Positions 54,723 to 62,823 of a DNA stretch of 64,000 nt are shown piece by piece. The stretch comes from Streptomyces caniferus (GTDB lineage Bacteria; Actinomycetota; Actinomycetes; Streptomycetales; Streptomycetaceae), in assembly GCF_009811555.1 (NCBI RefSeq), contig NZ_BLIN01000005.1, positions 2,365,501 to 2,429,500 on the forward strand, written 5' to 3'. The notes below the pieces were generated by a model. It did no database searches. It worked only from the letters and a program-made list of their open reading frames with translations, and was not told the DNA's origin. The position numbers and the translations under genes were made by a program. The stretch's first letter is position 1. The number at the start of each line of letters is the position of its first letter.

Positions 54723-55751
54723 TCAGCCGAAGAACACGCCGGCCTCGGCGTAGAGCGACGGGTCGACGGTCTTCAGCCGTGCGGTCGCCTCCGCGATCGG
54801 CACCCGGACGATGTCGGTGCCGCGCAGCGCGACCATCTTCCCGAAGTCGCCGTCGCGCACCGCGTCGATGGCGTGCAGCCCGAAGCGGGTGGCCAGCCAG
54901 CGGTCGAAGGCGCTGGGCGTGCCGCCGCGCTGGGTGTGCCCCAGGACCGTCGTCCGCGCCTCCTTGCCGGTACGCGCCTCGATCTCCTTGGCCAGCCACT
55001 CCCCCACACCGGAGAGCCGGACATGGCCGAAGGAGTCGGTGGAGTCGTCCTTGAGCACCATCTGGCCGTCCTTGGGCATCGCGCCCTCGGCGACGACCAC
55101 GATCGGGGCGTAGCGGACCTTGAAGCGGGATTCGATCCAGCGGCAGACCTGCTCGATGTCGAAGCGCTGCTCCGGGATGAGGATGACGTTCGCCCCGCCG
55201 GCGAGACCGGAGTGCAGCGCGATCCAGCCGGCGTGCCGGCCCATCACCTCGACGACCAGCACCCGCATATGGGATTCGGCGGTGGTGTGCAGCCGGTCGA
55301 TGGCCTCGGTGGCGACGCCGACGGCGGTGTCGAAGCCGAAGGTGTAGTCCGTGGCCGACAGGTCGTTGTCGATGGTCTTGGGGACGCCGACGCAGGGGAT
55401 GGCGTGTTCGCCGGAGAGCCGGGCGGCGACGCCGAGGGTGTCCTCGCCACCGATCGCGATCAGCGCCTCGATCTCCTGCTTGGCGAGCGTCTCCTTGATC
55501 CGGCGGACGCCGTCGTTCTCCTTGAAGGGGTTGGTCCGCGAGGAGCCGAGGATGGTGCCGCCGCGGGGCAGGATGCCGCGCACCGCCGGGATGTCCAACG
55601 CGACCGTGTCGCCTTCCAACGGCCCGCGCCAGCCGTCCCGGAAGCCGACGAATTCGTATCCGTACTCCTGGGTGCCCTTGCGGACGACACCCCTGATCAC
55701 CGCGTTCAGACCCGGGCAGTCGCCGCCGCCGGTCAGTACTCCGACCCGCAT
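54723..55751 (-). CDS. pfkA: 6-phosphofructokinase
   Basis: Glycolytic enzyme phosphorylating fructose 6-phosphate. The 342 residues include the GGGDCPGLN loop at 8-16, GGEDT at 101-105, VPKTIDND and the MGRHAGWIALHS segment. Asp104 and the Lys of PKTIDND are the residues associated with pyrophosphate-type or mixed-substrate enzymes of this subgroup, whereas ATP-type enzymes have Gly at those sites. Streptomyces enzymes of this subgroup are reported as ATP-dependent, so the phosphate donor is not settled by sequence. A Crp-like site lies 71 bases upstream. Confidence 0.92.
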   Translation of the reverse strand: MRVGVLTGGGDCPGLNAVIRGVVRKGTQEYGYEFVGFRDGWRGPLEGDTVALDIPAVRGILPRGGTILGSSRTNPFKENDGVRRIKETLAKQEIEALIAIGGEDTLGVAARLSGEHAIPCVGVPKTIDNDLSATDYTFGFDTAVGVATEAIDRLHTTAESHMRVLVVEVMGRHAGWIALHSGLAGGANVILIPEQRFDIEQVCRWIESRFKVRYAPIVVVAEGAMPKDGQMVLKDDSTDSFGHVRLSGVGEWLAKEIEARTGKEARTTVLGHTQRGGTPSAFDRWLATRFGLHAIDAVRDGDFGKMVALRGTDIVRVPIAEATARLKTVDPSLYAEAGVFFG

Positions 55752-55821
55752 CGCTGCTTCACCTACATCCCGTCAGTGGCCGCGCACGGCCGTGTGTGAG
55801 CCGACGCCGGTCACGCTAATG

Positions 55822-55835
55822 GTGATCTGGGTCAC
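55822..55835. promoter_or_regulatory. Candidate Crp site upstream of pfkA
   Basis: GTGATCTGGGTCAC fits the Streptomyces Crp pattern GTG-N6-G-N-CAC. It is 71-84 bases from the pfkA start. The pattern is short and will occur several times by chance in 64 kb, so this is suggestive only. Confidence 0.3.
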
Positions 55836-55947
55836 TTCGGGATGGGACAAACGTGATGTCCGTGATTTTCCGGGGAGTTGGTGCGGGGCGTTCACCCGTA
55901 CGAGCGGCTCCTTCCGGGTGGCGGCCCGGCCGGGCGGTGCGCGCCGG

Positions 55948-56616
55948 TCACGCCTCGTCGAGGCCGCGCTCTATCGCGTACCGCACCAGCTCCACGCGGT
56001 TGTGCAACTGGAGCTTGCCGAGGGTGTTCTGGACGTGGTTCTGCACCGTGCGGTGCGAGATGACCAGCCGCTCGGCGATCTGCTTGTACGAGAGCCCCTT
56101 GGCGACCAGGCGCAGCACCTCGGTCTCCCGGTCCGTCAACTGCGGTGCGCCCGGCTCGTCCGGCGCCGCGGGGGCCGGTTCGGTCGCCAGCCTGCGGTAC
56201 TCGCCGAGCACCAGACCGGCCAGGCCCGGGGTGAACACCGCATCGCCGGCGGCCGTGCGCCGTACCGCGTCGAGCAGTTCCTCGGTGCTCGACGACTTCA
56301 GCAGGTAGCCGGTCGCGCCGGACTTGACCGCCTCCAGGACATCGGCGTGCTCACCGCTCGCGGACAGCACCAGCACCCGCAGCGCCGGATTGGCGCCGAC
56401 GAGTTCCTTGCACACCCGCACGCCGGGCAGCCCGGGCAGGTTGAGGTCCAGCACCAGCACCTCGGGCCCCGCGGCCTGTGCCCTGCGCACCGCCTGGAGA
56501 CCGTCACCAGCCGTCGCGACCACCTCGCACCCGGCCTCCGCCAGGTCCCGTGCGACCGCGTCCCGCCACATCGGGTGGTCGTCGACCACCATGACCTTCA
56601 GCCCCTGCTCGCTCAC
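55948..56616 (-). CDS. macR: MacR-type LuxR/NarL response regulator
   Basis: Two-component response regulator of 222 residues. The receiver domain has the acidic pair in VDDHPMWRD (Asp12, Asp13), the phosphorylated Asp57 in LVLDLNL, and Lys in LLKSS. A LuxR-type HTH at about 155-220 reads LTDRETEVLRLVAKGLSYKQIAERL followed by SHRTVQNHV, in two adjoining helices. I use GTG 56616, which overlaps the kinase stop as GTGA; the longer frame is the kinase in another reading. Named from its place next to a MacS-type kinase and my knowledge of the Streptomyces locus. Confidence 0.88.
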   Translation of the reverse strand: MSEQGLKVMVVDDHPMWRDAVARDLAEAGCEVVATAGDGLQAVRRAQAAGPEVLVLDLNLPGLPGVRVCKELVGANPALRVLVLSASGEHADVLEAVKSGATGYLLKSSSTEELLDAVRRTAAGDAVFTPGLAGLVLGEYRRLATEPAPAAPDEPGAPQLTDRETEVLRLVAKGLSYKQIAERLVISHRTVQNHVQNTLGKLQLHNRVELVRYAIERGLDEA

Positions 56617-57953
56617 GCTGTGACCTTCCCCCGTTTTCCGCCCTCGGGCGCCGTGCCCTTGGGGACCGTCAACTCCACTTCCGTGCCCTGGCCGGGGACC
56701 GAGATCCACTCCGCGCTGCCGCCCAGGTCCCGCAGCCTGCCGCGGATCGACAGGGCCACCCCCAGACGGCCCTCGCGCTCGGCGTCCGCGAGCCGGCCCT
56801 CGGGGATGCCGGGGCCGTCGTCGCGGACCGTCACGATCACCGCGTGCGGTTCGTCCTCCACCAGGATCCATGCCTGGGCCTCGGCCCCCGCATGCACCCG
56901 TACATTGTCCAGCGCGGCACTGACAGCGGCCGCGAGCTCGGCCGCCGCGGCGGGCGGCAGCGCGACCGGGGCGCCGGGCTCGGAGAAGGTGACACCGGCA
57001 CCCGCGTACGGCGCGAGCAGCGCCCGGACGTCGCACGGTCCGTCGCCGGCCGGCGACGGGACGGCCACGGCGGTCGCCGCGACGGACTCCCCCGCGCCCC
57101 CGCCTGCCTGGTGCGGCACCGCGGCCGCCGCGGCGCCGGACCGGACCCCGGGCGGCGACACCAGCCCGCCGGCGACCAGGGTCCGCAGCGCGACCTCCTG
57201 CTCACCGGCCATCCGGCCGAGCTCGCTCGCCTCGCCGCCGATCTCGGCACCGCGCCGCTGCACCATCGCCAGCACCTGGAGCACGCTGTCGTGGATGTCG
57301 CGGGCCAGCCGCTCGCGTTCCCGGGTGGCGGCGTCGATCTGCAGGGCGCGGGCGAGGGTGCGCTCACTGGAGCGGGCCACCTCGACGACGTAGCCGAGGC
57401 CGACGCTGGCCACCCACACCAGCACCACGTTGTGGATGGTGTCGCGGGCCAGCTCCTGGCGCTCGACGAGGTTGGCCACCGCCACCACGGTGGAGGCCAC
57501 CGCGGCCCAGCGCCAGCCGCCCTTGATCGCGAAGCCCAGGACCGCGCCCGCCGTCCAGATGGACGGCAGCGTCGGCCCGCCGCCCATGATGCGGGCGTGG
57601 GTGTCGACCACCAGCGTGAGCAGGATGCCGCCGACCGCGAAGCCGAGGTCGGCGATCAGGAACTGCCGGGTGCAGCGCTCCGCCGAGATGGTGCAGCGCC
57701 AGGTCAGCACCATCCAGACGGTGAGCACGCCCATGTAGGCGGCGGCGCCCAGCGGATGGGCGTAGTGCCGGTAGGAGAGCGCGACCAGGCACAGGGTGTA
57801 GACGAGGGTGAGGATCCGGTAGCCGGTGAGCGCGCGCCACAGCGGGAGCTCGACGGACATCCGCAGCACCTTCGGGGGGCGGGTGCCATGACGTCTGGCG
57901 GTCATGGCACCGCTCGCGGTTCGTGTGCCGGTATCCGTGTCCGTATCCGTCAT
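56613..57953 (-). CDS. macS: MacS-type sensor histidine kinase
   Basis: Membrane histidine kinase of 446 residues. About five to six hydrophobic helices (residues 40-190) form the sensor. The phospho-acceptor His221 is in ARDIHDSVLQVL of the HisKA_3 type. A Gly/Ala-rich linker precedes the ATPase domain, with ALDNVRVHA, VRDDGPGIP and GRLGVALSIRGRL boxes. An N-terminal Thr/Asp repeat (TDTDTDTGT) comes first; ATG 57905 is an alternative start without it. The stop overlaps macR by 4 bp, so both are expressed together. Confidence 0.88.
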   Translation of the reverse strand: MTDTDTDTGTRTASGAMTARRHGTRPPKVLRMSVELPLWRALTGYRILTLVYTLCLVALSYRHYAHPLGAAAYMGVLTVWMVLTWRCTISAERCTRQFLIADLGFAVGGILLTLVVDTHARIMGGGPTLPSIWTAGAVLGFAIKGGWRWAAVASTVVAVANLVERQELARDTIHNVVLVWVASVGLGYVVEVARSSERTLARALQIDAATRERERLARDIHDSVLQVLAMVQRRGAEIGGEASELGRMAGEQEVALRTLVAGGLVSPPGVRSGAAAAAVPHQAGGGAGESVAATAVAVPSPAGDGPCDVRALLAPYAGAGVTFSEPGAPVALPPAAAAELAAAVSAALDNVRVHAGAEAQAWILVEDEPHAVIVTVRDDGPGIPEGRLADAEREGRLGVALSIRGRLRDLGGSAEWISVPGQGTEVELTVPKGTAPEGGKRGKVTA

Positions 57954-58003
57954 TGCCGTCCCCCTCGCCGGGCGCGCTCACGCCCGGTCTCGGCCCTGCG
58001 CGT

Positions 58004-58765
58004 CTATTCGGCGGCCGCCTTCTTGGCCCGCTCCGCCTCGGCCTTCTTCTGCGCCTCGGCCTGTGCCGCCTCGGCCTTCGCCGCGTCGGCGATCTGCCGC
58101 TTGGCCGCGGTCGCGTAGATGTCGACGTACTCCTGGCCGGACAGCTTCATGATCTCGTACATGACCTCGTCGGTGACCGACCGCAGGATGAAGCGGTCGC
58201 CCTCCATGCCCTGATAGCGGGTGAAGTCCAGCGGCTTGCCGATACGGATGCCCGGCCGGATCATCTTCGGCACGATCTTGCCCGGCGGCTGCACCTTCTC
58301 GGTGTCGATCATCGCTACGGGGATGACCGGCGCCCCGGTGGCCAGCGCCACCCGGGCCAGACCGCCCGGCTTGCCGCGGTAGAGCCGGCCGTCCGGCGAG
58401 CGGGTGCCCTCCGGGTAGATGCCGAACAGCTCACCGCGCTCCAGCACTTCGATGCCGCTCTTGATCGCCGCTTCGCCCGCGCCCCGGCCGCCCGAGCGGT
58501 CCACCGGAAGCTGGCCCACGCCCTTGAAGAACGCGGCGGTCAGCTTGCCCTTGACCCCCGGAGAGGTGAAGTACTCGGACTTCGCGATGAAGGTCACCTT
58601 GCGGTCGAGCACCGCGGGCAGGAAGAACGAGTCCGAGAAGGACAGGTGGTTGCTCGCGAGGATCGCCGGGCCCTCGGCGGGGATGTTCTCGATGCCTTCC
58701 ACCCAGGGCCTGAAGGCAAGCTTCAGCGACCCGCCGATGGAAAACTTCATTGCGCCGTAGATCAA
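58004..58765 (-). CDS. 1-acyl-sn-glycerol-3-phosphate acyltransferase (PlsC family)
   Basis: Membrane-associated acyltransferase of 253 residues. The catalytic NHLSFSD (HX4D) and the substrate-binding FGIYPEGTRS are clear, along with PVIPVAMID. The C terminus is a charged, Ala/Lys/Glu-rich helix (about 220-253). The start appears to be a TTG at 58765, because AGGAGG lies 7 bases before it; the next ATG is at 58750 without a good Shine-Dalgarno. It is divergent from the hydrolase gene. Confidence 0.9.
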   Translation of the reverse strand: MIYGAMKFSIGGSLKLAFRPWVEGIENIPAEGPAILASNHLSFSDSFFLPAVLDRKVTFIAKSEYFTSPGVKGKLTAAFFKGVGQLPVDRSGGRGAGEAAIKSGIEVLERGELFGIYPEGTRSPDGRLYRGKPGGLARVALATGAPVIPVAMIDTEKVQPPGKIVPKMIRPGIRIGKPLDFTRYQGMEGDRFILRSVTDEVMYEIMKLSGQEYVDIYATAAKRQIADAAKAEAAQAEAQKKAEAERAKKAAAE

Positions 58766-58912
58766 CCGACTGCCTCCTGTGTGTGACGCAAAGACCTTAA
58801 CCTGCCCCGGTGGCCCCCTCGTGCCGCGGCTGCCGCCGGACCTATCCGCCCGCCGTCACTTTGCGTACCCTGAGGTAACTCGCCAGGCCCCCTCATCGAT
58901 CGGAGTCCCCCG

Positions 58913-59710
58913 GTGCCGCTCCTTCCCGGAGCCGAGCCGTTCCGCCGTGACGGCGGAGAGGTCGGCGTCCTTGTGTGCCACGGCTTCACCGGCTCCCCCC
59001 AGTCCGTACGCCCCTGGGCCGAGTATCTGGCCGACCAGGGGCTCACGGTCAGTCTGCCGCTGCTGCCCGGTCACGGCACCCGCTGGCAGGACCTGCAGAT
59101 CACGACCTGGCAGGACTGGTACGCCGAGGTCGACCGCGAGCTGCGGGCGCTCACCGAGCGCTGCACCACGGTCTTCGTCTGCGGCCTGTCGATGGGCGGC
59201 GCGCTGGCGCTGCGGCTGGCCGCCAAGCACGGCGACGCCATCAGCGGAGTGGCCGTGGTCAACCCCGCCAACAAGGTGCACGACGCGGCCGGGCCGCTGC
59301 TGCCGGTGCTGCGCCATCTCGTCCGGACCACCAAGGGGCTGACGAGCGACATCGCCAGGCCCGGCGCCGAGGAGGTCGGCTACGACCGGGTGCCGCTGCA
59401 CGCCGCGTACTCGGTGCGCCGCTTCTTCCAGCAGGTCGACTCCGAACTCCCCGGCGTCACCCAGCCGTTGCTGGTGATGACCAGCCCGCAGGACCATGTC
59501 GTCCCGCCGGTGGACTCCGAACGCATCCTGAGCCGGGTGTCCTCGACGGACGTCCGGCAGACACTGCTGGAACGCAGCTTCCACGTCGCCACCCTCGACC
59601 ACGACGCGGAGCAGATCTTCCGGGACACCTTCGCCTTCATCACCCGGCTCGCGCCGCACGCGCAGGCGGACGCGGCTTCGGAGGGGACGGCGGCCAGTGG
59701 CGGAGCGTAG
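58913..59710 (+). CDS. Alpha/beta hydrolase (carboxylesterase/monoglyceride-lipase type)
   Basis: Serine hydrolase of 265 residues. The oxyanion loop is VCHGFTGSP, the nucleophile elbow GLSMGG with Ser near residue 87, the acid in SPQDHVVP, and the catalytic His in ERSFHVATLDHD. Similarity is to esterase/lipase (Est30-like) enzymes. It starts at GTG 58913 and overlaps the next gene by 14 bases, so the two are probably co-translated. The substrate is unknown; the neighbouring acyltransferase gives a loose lipid context. Confidence 0.88.
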   Translation: MPLLPGAEPFRRDGGEVGVLVCHGFTGSPQSVRPWAEYLADQGLTVSLPLLPGHGTRWQDLQITTWQDWYAEVDRELRALTERCTTVFVCGLSMGGALALRLAAKHGDAISGVAVVNPANKVHDAAGPLLPVLRHLVRTTKGLTSDIARPGAEEVGYDRVPLHAAYSVRRFFQQVDSELPGVTQPLLVMTSPQDHVVPPVDSERILSRVSSTDVRQTLLERSFHVATLDHDAEQIFRDTFAFITRLAPHAQADAASEGTAASGGA

Positions 59711-60305
59711 CCCCCGCGACCCCCGGGACCCGCTGGACGAAGAGGCCGCCTGGGCCGAGATCGTGGCGGGCTACGGCGACCAGCCGTCGTTCCCCCCGGT
59801 GGACGGAGACGACAGGGACGACGGCGACGGCGACGGCGACGGCAAGGACGAGCCGGCGGGGGAAGAGGGCACGAAGCGCGCCGAGAAGGACACCGAGGAG
59901 GGCGCCCAGGACGGCGGTGCCCCGGACGACAAGGCCGCGGACGGCAAGGCCGACGCGCCCCGCCCGGGCAGCTTCGTCGTCTTCGCGCCCGGCGTCGGCC
60001 CGCGCAGCTGGACCCCCGCGGAAGCGTCCGACGACGACTTCGACGAGACCGACGAGGGCCACTTCACCCCGCCCGAACCGCCCCCGCTGCCCGAGGCCGA
60101 TGTCACCGCCAAGTTCGCCTGGATCGCGGTGATCGGCGGCCCGATGCTGCTGGTGGCCATGGTGCTGTTCCAGCAGCCGGTGACGTGGTGGATCACGCTC
60201 CTGGGCATCGGCGGCTTCCTCGGCGGGTTCGCCACCCTCGTGGCCCGGATGAAGAACGACGACGAGGACGACAACGACCGGCCGGGCGGCGGCGCGGTGG
60301 TGTGA
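59697..60305 (+). CDS. Conserved hypothetical protein with acidic N terminus and two membrane helices
   Basis: 202 residues. The first 125 are very acidic and low in hydrophobics, with a DGDGDGD repeat and many Asp, Glu, Lys and Ala residues, interrupted by PGSFVVFAPGVGPRSWTPAE. Two hydrophobic helices follow (WIAVIGGPMLLVAMVLF and WWITLLGIGGFLGGFATLV), with a short acidic tail. Its GTG start at 59697 lies in the hydrolase gene. I do not recognise the family. It ends one base before the convergent exonuclease-like gene. Confidence 0.8.
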   Translation: MAERSPRDPRDPLDEEAAWAEIVAGYGDQPSFPPVDGDDRDDGDGDGDGKDEPAGEEGTKRAEKDTEEGAQDGGAPDDKAADGKADAPRPGSFVVFAPGVGPRSWTPAEASDDDFDETDEGHFTPPEPPPLPEADVTAKFAWIAVIGGPMLLVAMVLFQQPVTWWITLLGIGGFLGGFATLVARMKNDDEDDNDRPGGGAVV

Positions 60306-60306
60306 G

Positions 60307-61086
60307 TCAGCCCTCGGCCGGCACCCGCAGTGCGGCCAGCACCGGCAGATGGTCCGTGGCGGCCGTGAGGTCGTCCTCCCGTACTCCCGGCAGACCGTGC
60401 GGCACGCCGCAGCCGAGGACCTCCACGCCCCGCGTGGCGAAGATCGCGTCGATCCGCTGATGCGGGTCGTGGGGCGTGGAGGTGAGCTCCCCGCCCCACG
60501 GCCTGGCCGCCCAGGCGTCCGTGAGCACCCCCGCCAGCCGCCGGAAGCTGCGGCCCTCCGGCCGCTCGTTGAGGTCGCCCCCGGCGACGGCGTACGGCAC
60601 GTCCAGGGCGGCCAGCCGCTCCAGCAGCAGCCCGGCCTGCTCGTCGCGCTCCCGGGCGGCGAGGCTGAGATGGCAGCTGAGCACACCGAGCCGGGCCCCG
60701 CCGATCCGCACCACGGCGGTGGCGAAACCGCGCTGGTGCAGTCCGGGGGTGCGGGGCAGCAGGACGTCCTCGGTGCGCTCCACATGGGCGCGCAGGCTGC
60801 ACAGGATCATCGGGCCCGCGGTCGTGCCGCCGCCGGTGACGTACACCAGACCGGCGGCGCGGGCCAGCTTCTCGGCGGCCTTGCGCCAGCGGAAGAACCG
60901 CGGCGCCTCCTGGACCAGCACGAGATCGGGCGCACAGGCCCGGATCACCCTGGCCAGCGCGCCCCGGTCGTCGCGCATCGAGCGGATGTTGTAGCTGAGC
61001 ACCCGGATCACGGCCGTGCCGTCGGGCTCGGTACGGGAGTCGGGAAGCGGGATCAAGGCGGCGGGTCCTCTCACCGGGATCGTCAC
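60307..61086 (-). CDS. Endonuclease/exonuclease/phosphatase family protein
   Basis: Member of the DNase I-like metal phosphoesterase superfamily, 259 residues. Motifs are VLSYNIRSM, LVLVQEAPRFF (catalytic Glu), VLSCHLSL, VAGGDLNERPEG (Asp, Asn), RIDAIFAT and ATDHLPVLA (Asp-His). Substrate unknown. I use GTG 61086; a TATCTT 7 bases upstream suggests a leaderless message. GTG codons inside could also serve, because the first 25 residues are outside the conserved domain. The longer open frame is a shadow of glkA. Confidence 0.85.
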   Translation of the reverse strand: MTIPVRGPAALIPLPDSRTEPDGTAVIRVLSYNIRSMRDDRGALARVIRACAPDLVLVQEAPRFFRWRKAAEKLARAAGLVYVTGGGTTAGPMILCSLRAHVERTEDVLLPRTPGLHQRGFATAVVRIGGARLGVLSCHLSLAARERDEQAGLLLERLAALDVPYAVAGGDLNERPEGRSFRRLAGVLTDAWAARPWGGELTSTPHDPHQRIDAIFATRGVEVLGCGVPHGLPGVREDDLTAATDHLPVLAALRVPAEG

Positions 61087-61177
61087 GCGGGCCAAGATAG
61101 AGCACCGTCCGCCGCATCCCCGGGGGACGCGACGGACGGTGTCGTACGGATGAGCAGGCGCCGAGGGCCCCGGGCGG

Positions 61178-62119
61178 TCAGCCCTGGCGCGCCAGGTCGG
61201 CCGCGCCGACCAGACCGGCCTTGCCGCCGAGCTGGGCGGCGAGCACCTGGGCGTGCGGCCGCCACTGGTTGCCGACCAGCCAGCGGCGGAAGGACTTGCG
61301 GATCGGGCCCAGGACGAGTTCGCCCTCGTCCGAGACGCCGCCGCCGACGATGAAGGCCGAGGGGTCGAAGAGCGAGGCGAGGTCGGCGAGACCGGCGCCG
61401 GCCCAACGGGCCAGCTCGCGGAACGAGTCGATGGCGACCGGGTCGCCCTGGCGGGCGGCCTCGCTGATGTGCCGTCCCTCGATGCCCTCGGAGGTGCCGT
61501 CGCCGAGCGCCAGCAGGATCTCGGCGTTCTCGGGGGTGGCGAAGGCCCGCTGGCGGGCGTAGCGCAGCAGGGCGCGGCCGGAGGCGTACTGCTCCCAGCA
61601 GCCCTGGCTGCCGCAGCCGCAGAGCAGGCCGTCGGGCACGACCCGGATGTGGCCGAACTCGGCGGCGACGCCGAAGCGGCCGCGGCGCAGCTTGTTGCCG
61701 ATGATGATGCCGCCGCCCAGGCCGGTGCCGAGCGTGATGCAGATGACGTCGCTGTGGCCCTGGCCGGCGCCGAACTTGTACTCGCCCCAGGCCGCGGCGT
61801 TGGCGTCGTTCTCGACCACCACGGGGAGGCCGACGCGCTGCTCGACCTTGTCCTTGAGCGGTTCGTGGCGCCAGTCGATGTTCGGTGCGAACAGGACCGT
61901 GGCCCGCTTCTCGTCGACATAGCCGGCGGCACCGATGCCGACGGCCTCGACGTGGTGACCGGCTCCGACGGTCCGCACCGCGTCCGCGATGGCCTCGGTC
62001 AGCGCGTCGGTGGCATGCGGAGTCGGCACCTTGCACGTCTCAAGGATCGAGCCCTCTTCGTCGACCACGCCGGCCGCGATCTTCGTGCCGCCGATGTCGA
62101 CGCCGATGGTGAGTCCCAT
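61178..62119 (-). CDS. glkA: ROK-family glucokinase
   Basis: Phosphorylates glucose with ATP; in Streptomyces the orthologue is also central to carbon catabolite repression. DIGGTK at 8-13 is the phosphate loop. The ROK zinc site is His157 with Cys167, Cys169 and Cys174, in CGCGSQGCWEQ. The END (about 103-105) includes the catalytic Asp region. The 313-residue length and ATG start at 62119 are typical. It is monocistronic or first of a short minus-strand run. Confidence 0.94.
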   Translation of the reverse strand: MGLTIGVDIGGTKIAAGVVDEEGSILETCKVPTPHATDALTEAIADAVRTVGAGHHVEAVGIGAAGYVDEKRATVLFAPNIDWRHEPLKDKVEQRVGLPVVVENDANAAAWGEYKFGAGQGHSDVICITLGTGLGGGIIIGNKLRRGRFGVAAEFGHIRVVPDGLLCGCGSQGCWEQYASGRALLRYARQRAFATPENAEILLALGDGTSEGIEGRHISEAARQGDPVAIDSFRELARWAGAGLADLASLFDPSAFIVGGGVSDEGELVLGPIRKSFRRWLVGNQWRPHAQVLAAQLGGKAGLVGAADLARQG

Positions 62120-62241
62120 GTGTCCCTCAGTTTTTCGCTCGAACCCCGCCGGGACCCACCGTACCGGAGGCGGGGGCGCCGACCACGCCCTTCAAGGCGG
62201 AGGACCTGGGCGGCTTCCCCTGGTGCGCGAGGCGGCGGGAC

Positions 62242-62718
62242 TCAGTCGAGATCGATCCGCTCGGTGCCGGTGGGACCGTCGTCGTCACGCGGGTCGTCGC
62301 CGCGGCGGCCCTCGGCCGGCTCGTCGAGGTCGTCGCGGGTCCAGCGGCGCTCGCTGCTCTCGACGGCGGAGCGGTAGGCGGCGAGCAGCTCGGAACCGGC
62401 CGCGGCGAGGTGGTCGAAGAGGTCGGGGTTGCGCTCGATGACCGGCTCGACGGCGGCCTTGGCCTGCTTGAACAGCTGGCTGACGGCCCCCTGCGCGGCG
62501 ATGCCGCCCAGCGCGCCGGGCAGCTGGATACCGGCCAGCTTGTCGGTCACCGCGTCGGCGAGCTTGCGCAGCTCCTCCGCCGCGCTGCCCGGCTGCGGGC
62601 CGTGGGCGGCGCGGTGCCGGGCCTTCTCCGCGGCGAGGTCCTCGGCGCAGGCCGTCTCCCAGGCGTCGGCGTCGGGCTCGGCCCCGCGGTCGGCGGGGCG
62701 CTCGGTGGCATCACTCAT
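62242..62718 (-). CDS. DUF5304-like conserved protein
   Basis: Predicted cytoplasmic protein of 158 residues, conserved next to ArsA-like and glucokinase genes in streptomycetes. The N terminus is acidic and Ala-rich (PDADAWETACAEDLAAEKARHR). A helical middle includes AEELRKLADAVTDKLAGIQLPG and AVSQLFKQAKAAVEPVIERNPDLFDHL. The tail is acidic and Asp/Arg-rich. The ATG is at 62718. I know no function and the family name is from memory. Confidence 0.7.
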   Translation of the reverse strand: MSDATERPADRGAEPDADAWETACAEDLAAEKARHRAAHGPQPGSAAEELRKLADAVTDKLAGIQLPGALGGIAAQGAVSQLFKQAKAAVEPVIERNPDLFDHLAAAGSELLAAYRSAVESSERRWTRDDLDEPAEGRRGDDPRDDDGPTGTERIDLD

Positions 62719-62823
62719 GAGGAACTCCGTGACTCCTGCGGCGAGGCGGTACGGCGAAGAGGTGCAAGGCGGGCACCTCGGGCGGGGCCCACCCTCGACG
62801 GTACCCGAACGGTGGTACCGCGT

